Assembly (NCBI GenBank): GCA_021399435.1
Contig: JAJTUP010000048.1
Coordinates: forward strand, 421,380-485,379
DNA from: Diaporthe sp. PMI_573
Taxonomy: Eukaryota; Ascomycota; Sordariomycetes; Diaporthales; Diaporthaceae
Reading direction: 5' to 3'
Length of the DNA: 64,000 bases
Both the position numbers and the translations under genes were made by a program. This document shows positions 1-10,173 of this stretch, piece by piece. The notes beneath the pieces were generated by a model. The model worked only from the letters and a program-made list of their open reading frames with translations, did no database searches and was not told the origin of the DNA. Positions within the stretch are counted from its first letter, which is position 1. The number at the start of each line of letters is the position of its first letter.

Positions 1-1242
1 TTGGAGACTTGACAATACGCCTTGTACAGGGCCTTGAAGCACAGGCGGAAGAACGTCAACGACATGGCCTCCAACTGCTGCAGCTAGAGATGTCACTTCC
101 GGCACAGCGTTGACCATTGCTGAGGACAGCTCTTTCTTCAGGCCACCGAGAGTTCCTGTGGGGTCGCCAACAAGGTTTGGGTTAGCGGCGAGGATGGACT
201 CCACCTGGTTGACCGCAGAGAGCGCGACGGCAGGAAGGCCGGTGGCAAGATTTGGAGCAGCGTTGAGCAGAGAGCCGACCTGATCGGCCACGCCGGCGGC
301 AACACCTGGAACACTGTCCAGGACCTCTGTCGTGGCACCGAGAGCATCCGCGATCTGCCCCCCGACGTTGCTTGCAAGTTGCACGCCGGCAGCTACTGCG
401 GATGGCAGGCTTTCCAGAACCGAGGAGACCTGAATTTGGAGGTTATCGAGGGCCGCGCTGGGGTCAGCGAGAATAGAGGCCGGATTAGCAGCAATCGATG
501 CAACGGGGGCGACAATGTTGGCAGATAGCTGGCCCAAGAGCCCACCTCCAAGGCTGTCGTCGTCTGATGAAGACCCGAGGACATCATCAAGGGCTGCTGC
601 GACACCACCCAGTACATCAAATGCCGGAAGGAGCCCTGCGGATCCTGTTGGAACGGCCGGAAGCCCTGTGGTGCTGGCGCCAGCCGACAAGGGACTGACC
701 TGCGACAAGACGCTCAGCAGTCCTCCCAAGGCTCCACCGTTTTCGTCGGGACTGGTGGGAGCAGCAGTCGGGGCACCAGCAAGTATTGAAATGACCGAGC
801 TGAAGAGGTCACCAGAAGCGATCGGTGGTGTGGGAAGACCTGGGACCGGGGCCATGACAGCACTCCCACCGAGCACGGACGCACCGAGGGGATGCAGAGG
901 GTTGCCCAGCCCAGGGATACCGAGCCTCTCGGCGCCGTCGCTTGGCGAGGTCTCGGCCTCAGCAACCACGCCCTCATCTACGACGCTCTCTTCGGGGGGT
1001 CCTGTGGAGAAAGGGCCTTGTTCAGACTCCCAAGTGCGCTTGATGATGAAAGCGACCCTCCCAGGCTGCCGAGTCATGGCTGGAGATGAGTAGACCTGGG
1101 GTTCTTCACCGTGGAGGCTCTCACGGGGATAGACAAGACAGAGAAATGCCACACAGATAAGACCAGCTGTTGCCAGGGGGCGTGAGAAGTGAGCAGACGG
1201 CAGCATCTTGGGAAAGATGTTGGTGGATTCAGCCAAGAGCAT
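1..1242 (-). CDS. Ala/Ser/Gly-rich putative membrane-anchored or secreted protein, C-terminus beyond window
   Basis: One uninterrupted minus-strand frame of 414 codons runs from an ATG at 1242 through the left edge, so the 3' end is missing. The first ATG is taken as start; a second in-frame ATG at 1206 would shorten the protein by 12 residues. Residues about 22-38 form a hydrophobic stretch (LATAGLICVAFLCLVY) that fits a signal anchor or signal peptide. The rest is low-complexity, rich in Ala, Ser, Gly, Leu, Val and Pro. It has an acidic Ser/Asp patch (SSSDDD) near residue 220, then loosely repeated helical segments with PSA/ADALG/NPN-type motifs. I recognise no family and no catalytic motif. 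It could be a cell-wall, secretory or surface protein, but that is inference. The coding assignment rests on 1.24 kb without a stop and on sensible codon use; opposite-strand frames here are shorter. Confidence 0.7.
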   Translation of the reverse strand, partial: MLLAESTNIFPKMLPSAHFSRPLATAGLICVAFLCLVYPRESLHGEEPQVYSSPAMTRQPGRVAFIIKRTWESEQGPFSTGPPEESVVDEGVVAEAETSPSDGAERLGIPGLGNPLHPLGASVLGGSAVMAPVPGLPTPPIASGDLFSSVISILAGAPTAAPTSPDENGGALGGLLSVLSQVSPLSAGASTTGLPAVPTGSAGLLPAFDVLGGVAAALDDVLGSSSDDDSLGGGLLGQLSANIVAPVASIAANPASILADPSAALDNLQIQVSSVLESLPSAVAAGVQLASNVGGQIADALGATTEVLDSVPGVAAGVADQVGSLLNAAPNLATGLPAVALSAVNQVESILAANPNLVGDPTGTLGGLKKELSSAMVNAVPEVTSLAAAVGGHVVDVLPPVLQGPVQGVLSSLQ

Positions 1243-1911
1243 GGGGCGGGCGGCTTGGGCGGGAATTGAGACGAAAGAAGCGGCAATGTCAGGAAAGAAA
1301 CAGACTGCCAAAACTGGTGGTTCCAAAATCGAAGTCCAAAAAGGAGGGTGTTGATATCGCCGCGCCGCACGATATTCGACGACAGTGAAGAGCAAGGTGA
1401 CGGGCTGACGGCGAGGCAGAGAAGAGCCGGGGGAGAGCGGCTAGAGTAGAACAGCGACAGATCGACCAGCCTTCTGAGAATGTGCATGCGCCTGCTGCAG
1501 CCCATGGCACTGCGACTGCCTTGCCGAGCTGCCCTCGTCGCATCCCGGATTTGGTCACAAGCGGACAGGGTGGAAGGAACTAACCCCCAACGACTGCTCT
1601 GGGCGGTGACGGGGACGAGGGCAAAGAACCTGCCTAGGCAACAACAACCTACAACATCGCAAGCCAGTCAACCCCCTACCTCCTGCTGCTTGGAAACCGA
1701 TCTAGGTAGATGCGTCGTTGAAAGGCAGGTGCGCCAAATGTGCCACAGTCGGTGTGTCGTCCATCATTGTTGGACGCGCAAATTCATCGCGGGCTCGATA
1801 GGGATCAGTGCGTGCGTGCACGGTCTGCTCTGGCAGCTGTGTGAGGGGGGGATGGGTTCTGCCGACAGAAGCCATGATAGCGTGAGACCCAGAAGAAGAC
1901 CGAGCTTCACC

Positions 1912-1968
<57 letters not shown>

Positions 1969-2185
1969 GGAGGGACGTTGTCAACGGGCGCAGTGTCACA
2001 TTTGGTCATTGGCACGGGGTAGAGGGGGCAAAGGGGGTACAGGGTGCGGGTTGCGATGCAAAGTTATTCATGATTTTTGCCAAGCCAAACTCTTCCTTTT
2101 CCTTGGTCTCTCGACTAGTGGTCGCAACAAGTCCGAGTCCCCACGCAATCACCAGACGCCAGTCCATGGACCACTCTCATCACGC
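1243..2185. other. Intergenic region between the Ala-rich gene and RPS2
   Basis: This 943-bp spacer lies upstream of the minus-strand gene ending at position 1 and downstream of RPS2. It should contain the promoter of the former and the 3' UTR of the latter. Apart from a dinucleotide microsatellite (1914-1966) I see no conserved coding signal. A plus-strand frame crossing 1480-2022 is open mainly because it reads through the CT repeat. Confidence 0.6.
1914..1966. repeat. (CT)n microsatellite, 53 bp
   Basis: An uninterrupted run of alternating C and T, about 26 units. It lies in the spacer downstream of RPS2 and is likely length-polymorphic between strains. Confidence 0.97.
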
Positions 2186-3165
2186 CTAGTATCTCTTGTC
2201 CGACCGCAGGGTATCCGCAAACTCCTCCAGAGGGCTCCTGATGAGCTTCGTCTCCTTCCACAGGTTGGGCGTCAGGAATCCGTAGGTGTTGGAGATGGCG
2301 GCAAACGTGGCCTTCAGGGTGTTCTCGAGCGTCTTGGTCGAGCCAGACGAAGATGTGTAGGCGTCCTCAATACCAGCGAGCTGCAGGAGACGCTTGACAG
2401 CTGGGGAGGCGACGAGGGAGGTACCGCGGGGCGCAGGGATGAGCTTGAGGTGGGAGGATTAGCAGACGCACGGCCGAAGGGGGGGGTGTTGACGAGGACA
2501 CGACGCAGGACACCAGCGAGTTGCCTGTGGCTGGTCCATGGGCGAGCAATTACTTACACGGACGGTGACGGAGCCGCACTTTCCAGACTCCTTGACGGGG
2601 ATGGAGTGGGGTTGACCAAGGTTGGCACCCCAGTATCCTCGTCGCACGGGGATGACGCTCAGCTTGGCGATGATGATGGCGGCACGGATGGCGGTAGCAA
2701 CCTCCTTGGAAGTCTTGATGCCGAGGCCGACGTGGCCCTCGGAGTCGCCAATGATGACGATGGCCTTGAATCGGGTCCGCTGACCGGCACGGGTCTGCTT
2801 CTGGACGGGCTTGATCTGTAGTGGGTGGTGAGGAGGACGGTCAGCAATGAGTACTTTAGTTTGTGTGCCGCCAGCGAGGTCACACAACACCAGCTCGGGC
2901 GTACCTTCATGACCTCGTCCTTGAGCTTGGGCAGGAAGAAGTCGACGATCTGGTACTCCTTGATGGGCAGAGAGTGCAGGTAGATCTCCTCCATGCTCTT
3001 GATCTTGCCGGCCTTTACGAGACGGCCCAGCTTGGTGACGGGCTGCCACTCCTTCTCCTCGCTCTTGCCGCCGCGACGTCCACGGCCACGACCGCGTCCA
3101 CGTCCACGATCGCCGCGACCACGGTCGCCGAAACCACCGCCACGGGCACCACCTCGGTCAGCCAT
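2186..3165 (-). CDS. rps2: 40S ribosomal protein uS5 (RPS2)
   Basis: Small-subunit ribosomal protein uS5, needed for decoding fidelity and 40S assembly in the cytoplasm. Three exons: 3165-2905, 2815-2558 and 2443-2186. The introns are 2904-2816 (GT...CAG) and 2557-2444 (GTAAGT...AAG); both are phase 0, giving 258 aa, close to the usual fungal length. The N-terminus is a Gly/Arg-rich tract of RG and RGG repeats (about residues 4-34). The double-stranded RNA-binding-type S5 domain follows, with [20 protein letters not shown] just after the first junction. The S5 C-terminal domain ([13 protein letters not shown], then [12 protein letters not shown]) spans the second junction, and the end is [15 protein letters not shown]...DKRY. 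The second acceptor is AAG, less favoured than CAG, but it is the one that restores the conserved VRLIPAPRG. Divergent from the GH43 gene. Confidence 0.96.
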
Positions 3166-3252
3166 GGTTTGATGATGTAGGTGTTGCGTGTTCTGGATGA
3201 TGAGGGGAAGATTCTGGCTGTCGGGAGCTTCGTTCGGCGTCGGGGTCGAACC

Positions 3253-3302
3253 GGGGGTGGGTGAGGGAGGGTGAGGGTGAGGGTGAGGACGAGGTGAGGG
3301 TG
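3253..3302. repeat. G-rich GGGTGA-type tandem repeat upstream of RPS2
   Basis: On the plus strand there are at least seven runs of three or more G separated by TGA or A. On the RPS2 sense strand this reads as CCCTCA repeats, 90-140 bases upstream of the ATG, in the promoter or 5' UTR. The spacing allows a G-quadruplex on the template strand. No regulatory role is shown. Confidence 0.7.
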
Positions 3303-3558
3303 GATGAAAATGAGGACGAGGATTCGGCCACTCACTCTCTCCTGCCAGGGTACCTACTACCTCGTGGATTCGCGCCTGCAAACCCAAATAGGTCGGCATG
3401 GAAAAATATTGTTCGAACTGCGCGTGGGCCCTAGGTGCACGGACGGTCTGACAGTCCTCGCCAGCTGGCGCCGCCGCCGCCCCACACCGCGCAGCTGGTG
3501 GCCTCCGCCATGTACACAGTACCTGTACGAGGCCGGCCGGGAGCTTCTGGCAGGGGTT

Positions 3559-3570
3559 CCCCGCGCGGGG
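3559..3570. promoter_or_regulatory. Inverted pair of CreA/CRE1-type sites (CCCCGCGCGGGG)
   Basis: A perfect 12-bp palindrome made of two SYGGRG carbon-catabolite repressor consensus sites (GCGGGG on each strand). It is about 365 bp upstream of the GH43 start codon; a further GTGGGG lies near 3586. Paired CreA sites are typical of glucose-repressed hydrolase promoters. The motif is short, so function is inferred from position. Confidence 0.4.
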
Positions 3571-3764
3571 ACAATGGGACGAGGATGTGGGGATGAACTG
3601 CCCGCCGCCTCGGGACTTGCACGGTCTACCACAATACCATCTGCCATCGTAGATACTGCCAGCTTGGCCCTGGCCGGGCTTGGGCTCCTCCTACGTGAGC
3701 TGCAACGTCACGGCCTGCGGTCGTTGACATGCTCATCCAGCTGCATACTTTAACCTCTGGTCTG

Positions 3765-3809
3765 CTCCTCCCCCCTCCCCTCCTCCTCCCTCCTCCTGCT
3801 TCCCCCCCC
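3765..3809 (+). promoter_or_regulatory. Pyrimidine-rich (C/T) tract in the GH43 promoter
   Basis: Forty-five bases that are almost entirely C and T on the coding strand, about 125-170 bp upstream of the GH43 ATG. CT-rich blocks just upstream of transcription starts are common in filamentous fungal promoters. No TATA box stands out beside it. Confidence 0.4.
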
Positions 3810-3933
3810 GTGATTCTCCGCCTGCTCGCAGTGAGCCATCACACTTTCGCCGGGCACAATAACCCCCCCCCACCCAGACGGCCAAGCCAAGTCCGCGCCT
3901 CTCCAGCGAGCAAAAGTCCTTGACAGCAAAACC

Positions 3934-6276
3934 ATGAGGCGTTTCCCCGTGCTACTGACCGTCGCGGTCTTGAGACTGGTCCAGGGCCAGTCCTTTGATC
4001 CAAACAAGGCTGGACCTCAGAGCTGGGACCCGGCTTCAGTGGGCACCAACACTACCGTACTCATGAGCCCTCCCTCTCTCTCCTGCTGTGATGCCGGGAG
4101 GGGCCAGCCTCCACACAACCTCGTCTGACGGCCCCAATTGGTACCTTTGTGTGCCATCCGTAGGACCTCGCTGACACATTGCGCATTGCTGTAGACAAAC
4201 ACAACATATAGCAACCCCATTTTTACCGCGAATGTCGGCGACCCCTACAGTAGGCTGCCCCCCTTTCTGTGCATATATACACACACACACACATATATAT
4301 ATACCTGGCCCTCGCCAGCCCTCGCTGGCACGCTGTTCCACCCCGTGTCTCGACCCCCTTGGTCAGGCCACCCGCGCTTTGAGGGAAAGGCCCTGGGCTG
4401 CGCCGGGGTCCGTCGCATGTTCCCACCCCTCACTACCCGGTACTGATAATAAGATGGCTGATCCCAGATGTCCCAGTGACGAGGTACTCCTCCGACGGTG
4501 AAGAATGGTACTTGTTCACGTACAGCACCAATGACAACATCACCCTCCGGCGCTCCAAAGCCCTGACGGACAATTGGGACTACCAGGAGACCCGGGTTGT
4601 GTTCAGCCCGGACAGCCGCGGTCAGGACGCGGGCCAGCCGTGGTCCACTGATCTTTGGGTTGGTCATTTCTTATAGCTGTCGACGGAACCTGCCCAGGCG
4701 TCTTGGGGGGGGGGGACTTGAGTCCAGACCAGGATGGACCGTTGACAAAGAGCACAGGCTCCCGAGATCCATAACATCTCCGGAACGTGGTACATTATCT
4801 TCTCGGCCACGCCTGATTTTGATAACCCCCCGCCGCTGCAGGACGCTGCTTGCCCGATCAATTGCGTAAGTGACTTTCGCGCCGAGCGTCTGCCTGTCCC
4901 GGGGAAACCAAGCGCTTCACCTGGGGCCTCAGGCCCTCTGGCTCCTTCCCGAGCCCTGTTTTCCGCGCACAAGGGTTGACAAGTTTGCTTACCGACAAGA
5001 CAGCCCGCCATCAACCACCGCATGTTCGTCCTCGAGAGTGATGGTCCAGATCCGTGGACGGCAGGTTTCACGCTCAAGAGCGAGCTCAATACGTACGACC
5101 AGTTTGCTATCGACGGGACCTACTTCATCTACAACCACCAAATCTACCACATCTATTCCTGCTGGCAAGAGCAGAACTCGGCGTGGCCGGCCAATCTCTG
5201 CATCACACATATGAGTGACCCATGGACCGTCGACACAAACCTGACCGACAGGCGCATGATCTCCGTACCGGATGAGGCCTGGGAGCGTGTTCCTTACGGT
5301 AGACCAGACACCCGACTTGCTACAAACGAAGGGCCGCAGCAGCTTATCAACCCCACCACGGGGCAGAACTTTGTCGTTTATTCTGCAGCCCGAGTAAATA
5401 CACCTTTCTACTGCCTAGGTGAGTCGGGAACGGCCCTCGGTTTGGGTTGGGCGGGCGGCCTGCCATGCGTGACTGACCTGTTGTACACTGCCAGGCTTGC
5501 TCGAGCTCGTAGGCAACGATCCTATGCAGTACCAGTCCTGGAGAAAGCACCGAGACGGCTGTGTCTTCTTCCAGAACACACAATCTTCTGTGTTCGGGAC
5601 TGGCCATGCGAGCTTCACCACGAGTCCTGATGGTTCGGAGAATTATATCGTGGTATGTTGCTGAGCGTCTACCTGCCGTCCTAAACCGTCCCGAGGGTCC
5701 ATCGTCGCCCCTTGGGCTAGGATCTTTTCAGCGAGCTTCACCGGCCCTGTATTCAATCCATGCTGTCTACGGGTCCGAATTAATGTGACTGATTTGATGG
5801 GTAGTATCATGCTATGACTACGGCTGAGCCGCCAGCTGTAAGCTATCTCACCCCTTTACTTCTCGAACTACCCCACACCATGGTTGTAGTCTCGTTCACG
5901 ATAGGATTGGACTGCCTCTCATGTCGCTGAAGATGCTGCTTTTTTTTTTTTGTGCAACTCCCCTTCTATTTTTGTCTTTTTCGTGATTGGGCGTCGCATC
6001 GTGACGCATGTCGTTCCGTGCCAGATATGACAGTCTTTTTTTGGGGGGGATCCCAAGGATATTCAACAACTGACACCCGAGCTGCAGGACATTTACCGCA
6101 CCGTCAGGACGCAAAGGTTTTCCTGGAACGACGATGGAACACCAAAGTTCCCCCTGGCAGAGAATGGGCCGTTTCCTATACCCTCCGGACAAAACGGGCA
6201 GGTGGCAGTGAATGAACGGTCACTAAGCGGGCGCCTGGATGGATTTTGGCAAGGGAACAGTAAGTTAACTAGCTAG
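3934..6276 (+). CDS. Secreted glycoside hydrolase family 43 (arabinofuranosidase/arabinanase/xylosidase type); first exon junction unresolved
   Basis: Predicted extracellular five-bladed beta-propeller enzyme acting on arabinose- or xylose-containing plant polysaccharides. Readable exons: 3934 to about 4056 (signal peptide MRRFPVLLTVAVLRLVQGQ, then SFDPNKAGPQSWDPASVGTN); about 4468-4658 (VTRYSSDGEEWYLF); 4758-4865; 5004-5418; 5495-5652; a 33-nt exon 5805-5837 (YHAMTTAEPPA); and from 6088. Junctions after 4658 have good GT/AG sites and keep frame. Expected GH43 residues are visible: AIDGTYF (pKa-modulating Asp), TNEGPQQL (general acid Glu) and GTGHASF. The end is uncertain: read-through stops at 6276, but GTAAGT at 6260 could be spliced to 6328, giving a stop at 6371. 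The segment linking exons 1 and 2 (4057-4467) is unusually long, contains a microsatellite, and no phase-compatible junction was found, so the gene may be damaged. Substrate cannot be assigned. Confidence 0.82.
4273..4303. repeat. (TA)n(CA)n(TA)n compound microsatellite inside the GH43 gene
   Basis: Alternating AT, then AC, then AT dinucleotides within the long non-coding segment between the first two GH43 exons. It may have lengthened this intron. Confidence 0.9.
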
Positions 6277-6371
6277 CTGCCTGAGTATTATGCGGCGTAC
6301 TTGATTTCACGGTGAACCCCTGGGCAGTACAACCGAATAGGTGCTTTCCAGGTAGAACGTATACTTGCTGA

Positions 6372-7020
6372 GATCAAGTACATATTTTGAAAGCAGGGGG
6401 CATCTTGTTCAGATAACACTCTGCATAGAGAGCATTCCTGCTGGAATCAGTATCCTGTCTAACTATCTGTTGTGGGAAAGAATCTGAGCACATTCCCTTC
6501 GTCCAGAACTACCTGGCCGCTTGCCCAGCCACCTCTAAAAACCCAAACAGACCGCTCTATCGGATTGACAGATTAGCCTCAGCATATTGTGGAAGGGCGG
6601 CCCTATCCAGCTTCTAGTATACCAACTCCCTTAGGCTACACATACATACATGTGTTGCCTGGACCACGTAGACCTGCTGTGGTCGCCGATGCTATGAGAG
6701 AAGAATAGCCTGAAGCCAGGGAGACTACCGGGCTGGCACGGGTGTGACTATCGCCCGGGTCGATGGCACTCATCTGGGTTGTTCACCCGTCAACAATGCC
6801 CGCTTCGCTGGCCCGTAACAATTATTGGTCACCACCACGTGGTTTCGGGGTGAAACGTGGAGTGACGCACCGTTATCGAGGCTCTCCCAGGGCATCGGGT
6901 CCCGTGTTGAATCAGCCTCCGAGACCCATGCATGGGTACCCGCCATGGTTGCGAGAACAGCTTTGCAGCAACATTTGATCGCCTTCCGCGTGGTCCCAAT
7001 TCGGGATGACAGGCACCAGC
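6372..7020. other. Convergent intergenic region (GH43 / ILV1)
   Basis: About 650 bp between the 3' ends of two convergent genes. It should hold both 3' UTRs and polyadenylation sites. Open frames seen here (for example 6763-6978 plus and 6770-7072 minus) are short, have no recognisable content, and one overlaps the ILV1 end. I see no gene. Confidence 0.6.
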
Positions 7021-8796
7021 TCAACCCCGCAGAAACGTTTTGAAGACCGGCGAGTCGGTGCAGTCGACCCACGGGTAGCCTATCTCTTTGAGAAATTTCT
7101 CAAGTTCTCCCACCTCCTGGTCAGGGCAGAGAATGCCAGCTAGAATCTTGGCCATGTCACCCCCGGAGTTGCGGTACTGGAACAGGCTGATGTTATATTT
7201 GGGTCGCAGGGTGTTGAGGAACTTGTCGAGGGCTCCTGGCCTTTCTGGAAAGTTGAACATGTAGAGGCGCTCGTCCGGCACATTGGAGATGCCACCTACC
7301 AAGTATCGAATATGGCTCTTGGCAAGCTCGTCTCCGGAGAGGTCGGTGACGGAAAAGTGGCCATTCTCTTCGCTGCTGATTGAGTCGATGCGATGCAAGA
7401 GACCTTGCAGCTCCTGTGTGCGCTGAGATGCCGGTGCCGTCAGACTCAGGCCGAGCAACACGTTGGCGCCCGAGGACGCAGCGTACCGGTAGCTGAACTC
7501 GGTGACGGCATGGGGAAGGATGGCACTGATGAGCTTGGCGAAAGACCTTGGCTTCTCAGGAATGTGGCAGGCTAGCAATACCTCCCTGCCCGCGCCGACA
7601 TCAGCTCGCTCGGCTACGAAGCGGAGGCGGTCGAAATTCATGTTTGCACCACTGGTGACGGCGACGAGGGACCGGGCCGGGTCGCTTGAGGGGTGGGAGG
7701 CAACCCACTTCTTCAAGCCGGCCACGGCCAGAGCACCGGCGGGCTCGACAATAGACCGCGTGTCCTCGAAGACGTCCTTGATGGCGGCGCAAGTCTCATC
7801 GGTGGAGACCAGGACGACCTCATCAACGACCTCCTGGCAGATGCGGAAGGTTTCCTCTCCAACCTGCTTGACAGCGGCGCCGTCTGCGAACAGGCCGACC
7901 CGGTCGAGCACAACCCGCTCTCCCTTGGCGAGTGACCTTGTCAGGGCGTCCGCATCATACGTCTCGACGCCGATGACCTTGACGTGAGGGGCGATACGCT
8001 TCACGTAGACGCCGACGCCGGCCAGGAGGCCGCCACCGCCGACGCAGCAGAAGATGGCCTCGAGTTTCTGCAGGTTCGTCTGGCGGAGCAGCTCCATGCC
8101 GATGGTGCCCTGGCCAGCGATGACGTAGGGGTCGTCGAAGGGAGGGATGTTGATGAGGCCGTCTTGTTGTTCCCTCCGTGCACACTCCTCCTTGGCGGCG
8201 TCGAAGTCGGGGCCGTGCAGGACGACGTGGCCACCCATGCGGGAAACGTTGAGGTGCTTGATGCTTGGAGTCCCCTCGGGCATGATGATGGTGGCAGGGA
8301 TCTTGAGCTTCCGGGCCGAGTAGGCGACGCCTTGGGCGTGGTTGCCGGCGCTGCAGCAGATGACACCCCTCCAGCTCTGGGCAGGCTCGAGATGAGCCAT
8401 CTTGTTGTATGCGCCGCGCAGCTTGAAGCTGAAGACAGGGTGCTCGTCCTCGCGCTTGAGCAGGACATTACACTCAAGGCGGTTGCTGAGGTTCACGGCC
8501 GGGGCGAGCGAAGTCTCCTGGCAAGCCTCGTAGACCTTGGAGGTCAGGATGAGCCGCAGGTAGTCCGGGTGACCGTTGGGAAGTATGAACTCCGGCGGCA
8601 CAATCTTCCTGATTCGAGCGTTTCTTTCTTCTGGCGGCGGTGATGGAGCGCCAGGCGGCGTGGGGTTGGCCGTGTACTCGGTCAACGACAGACCCGTCAT
8701 GCTGGGTGTCCTCGCCGTGTGGCCGTTGCCGTTGCCGTCGCCGCTCTCGGCATGGCCGTTGACGCCGTTGGCGGTCGGTTGCTCAGTCGCCGGCAT
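7021..8796 (-). CDS. ilv1: Threonine dehydratase (threonine ammonia-lyase), biosynthetic
   Basis: PLP enzyme converting threonine to 2-oxobutanoate plus ammonia, the committed step of isoleucine synthesis, normally mitochondrial in fungi. A single 591-codon exon. The fold-type II catalytic domain spans about residues 65-395. It shows the PLP Schiff-base lysine in [12 protein letters not shown] (K125), the substrate loop SAGNHAQG (149-156) and the phosphate-binding GGGG (253-256). Two ACT-like regulatory domains follow, from [17 protein letters not shown] (about 408-) and [14 protein letters not shown] (about 513-); they bind isoleucine and valine in this family. Length fits fungal ILV1. The first 60 residues are Gly/Asn/Pro-rich and do not look like a mitochondrial presequence; an in-frame stop lies 13-15 nt upstream of the ATG, so any extra N-terminus would need another exon. 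Divergent from RCF1. Confidence 0.96.
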   Translation of the reverse strand: MPATEQPTANGVNGHAESGDGNGNGHTARTPSMTGLSLTEYTANPTPPGAPSPPPEERNARIRKIVPPEFILPNGHPDYLRLILTSKVYEACQETSLAPAVNLSNRLECNVLLKREDEHPVFSFKLRGAYNKMAHLEPAQSWRGVICCSAGNHAQGVAYSARKLKIPATIIMPEGTPSIKHLNVSRMGGHVVLHGPDFDAAKEECARREQQDGLINIPPFDDPYVIAGQGTIGMELLRQTNLQKLEAIFCCVGGGGLLAGVGVYVKRIAPHVKVIGVETYDADALTRSLAKGERVVLDRVGLFADGAAVKQVGEETFRICQEVVDEVVLVSTDETCAAIKDVFEDTRSIVEPAGALAVAGLKKWVASHPSSDPARSLVAVTSGANMNFDRLRFVAERADVGAGREVLLACHIPEKPRSFAKLISAILPHAVTEFSYRYAASSGANVLLGLSLTAPASQRTQELQGLLHRIDSISSEENGHFSVTDLSGDELAKSHIRYLVGGISNVPDERLYMFNFPERPGALDKFLNTLRPKYNISLFQYRNSGGDMAKILAGILCPDQEVGELEKFLKEIGYPWVDCTDSPVFKTFLRG

Positions 8797-8924
8797 TGCT
8801 TGCTCTCCTCAGGTTCGTCGGGTTTGCAACGCAACGGGTGAGTGACCAAGTAAGCGAGCACTCAGAGTGAGAGAGTGAGAGGGCACCTGTGCTGGTTTGG
8901 CTGGTGGGTAATCGGGCGGAAGGG

Positions 8925-8931
8925 TGAGTCA
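8925..8931. promoter_or_regulatory. Gcn4/CPC1-type site TGAGTCA upstream of ILV1
   Basis: A perfect TGASTCA bZIP site, 129 bp upstream of the ILV1 start codon, in the ILV1-RCF1 divergent promoter (8797-9362). ILV1 is a known target of general amino acid control (Gcn4 in yeast, CPC1/CpcA in filamentous fungi), so position and gene fit. A 7-mer can occur by chance. Confidence 0.55.
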
Positions 8932-9362
8932 ACCTGTGGATGAATCGTCGTCCATGCCCTCCCTGGTATGGAGCTACCTTGGGTACAGTACTTGTGAACC
9001 TACTGACTATGGAGAGGCTTGCCTGGTCCCTGTGGTTGGTGGTTGAAAAAGTTAACAAGCGTGGGGCGGGGCACAGTGCCAAGCTCGTCCGTTCTACCTG
9101 GTCTAGATTTCAGGGTACCTAAGGTACATTGTCTAGGCTAGAACTTGCACACCCAAAAATCCATGGCATCATGACCTCTCCCGACACATCCTCAGCTCCC
9201 GGCCCCCCGCCTCTTGCACTCCCACCACCACAACAACAGCTCTCATCAGCACGCGTGCTGCAATAACTGAATCACCCCCTCGGACCAAGTCGCCTCTGGC
9301 CATACCTGAACGCCACCGGGCCCAAGCACACCCCGCTACGCTGCGCTGCGTTGCATTACATC

Positions 9363-10173
9363 ATGACCAGCCCTGTATCCGGCCGGCCACTGCCTTCGTC
9401 CTTCGACGAGAACGAGTGAGCCCATTGCGTCTCTCTCGCAACCGTTTGCGACCTTTGGCTGACAGGCCTGTGATTTCCTCCAGGGAGTTTTACAATGAAA
9501 GCGGTCTCCAGAAGGTCTTGGGCCGCATGAAGCGCGAGCCTCTCGTGCCCCTCGGTATGCTCGCACCTACCTGCCTGCCATCCATCCTGCCCTCTCATCT
9601 GCCCTGCTTCCTGTGGTCGGCGACCTGACAGTGGGTTCAATCTCGTCTTTAGGATGCCTTCTCACCGTCGCTGCCTTTACCAACGCCTACCGTGCCATGC
9701 GAAAGGGGGACCACAATCAAGTTCAGCGCATGTTTCGAGCACGTGTCATAGCCCAGGGCTTCACCGTCGCCGCCATGGTCGCTGGCGGTCTGTATTTCGG
9801 CGCTGAACGACATAAAGAACGCGAGAACTGGAAGCTGCAAGAGCAAGAGAAGGCCGAGGAAAAGCGCCAGAAGTGGATCCGAGAGCTCGAGGCTCGCGAT
9901 GACGAGGAAAAGGAGTTGAAGGCCATGATGAACAAACGGCGCGAGAAGAAGAAGACTGCTGAGGTAGAAGCCGCACGTGACAACTTCCGCGCCGCTGAGG
10001 CCAAGAGACTGGGTCAGGAGGTCACGCCGGCACCGCATAAAGAAGTCAGCAACCAGACGTCGACTTGGGGTTTGGGGTGGCTCGGCCGGTCGAGGGATTC
10101 CGAGGCCAGTGGTGAGCCCAAGGACAGGCCAACATCAGATCACAAGTCTGGTCCTGACAAACCAGTCAACTAG
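9363..10173 (+). CDS. rcf1: Respiratory supercomplex factor 1 (HIG1-domain protein)
   Basis: Mitochondrial inner-membrane protein that associates with complexes III and IV and supports supercomplex assembly. Exons 9363-9415, 9484-9554 and 9653-10173 join in frame across two GT/AG introns (68 and 98 bp) to give 214 aa. The HIG1 domain covers about residues 20-95. It has REPLVPLGCLLTVAAF as first membrane helix, a loop with GDHNQVQRMFRARVIAQ matching the QRRQ-type family motif, and FTVAAMVAGGLYF as second helix. The remainder is a strongly charged Lys/Glu/Arg helix (about 95-165, likely coiled coil), as in fungal Rcf1, and a polar tail. The first exon is only 53 nt, so an ATG-only search of the last exon would misplace the start. 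The stop lies about 20 bp from the edge of the AT-rich transposon block, so its 3' UTR must use AT-rich DNA. Confidence 0.94.

Noticed and set aside
515..1093. 192-codon plus-strand frame over the Ala-rich gene
   Set aside because: It is antisense to a longer (over 414-codon) open frame that has a plausible N-terminal hydrophobic segment; its own sequence is Ser/Pro/Arg-rich, as expected of the complement of Ala/Gly-rich codons.
1480..2022. 180-codon plus-strand frame through the CT microsatellite
   Set aside because: It owes much of its length to the repeat (alternating Ser/Leu), has no conserved content, and lies in the spacer.
2009..2821. 270-codon plus-strand frame over RPS2
   Set aside because: Exact antisense of RPS2 exons and introns; the minus strand encodes a clearly conserved ribosomal protein.
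7984..8643. 219-codon plus-strand frame over ILV1
   Set aside because: Antisense shadow of the ILV1 catalytic domain in GC-rich codons.
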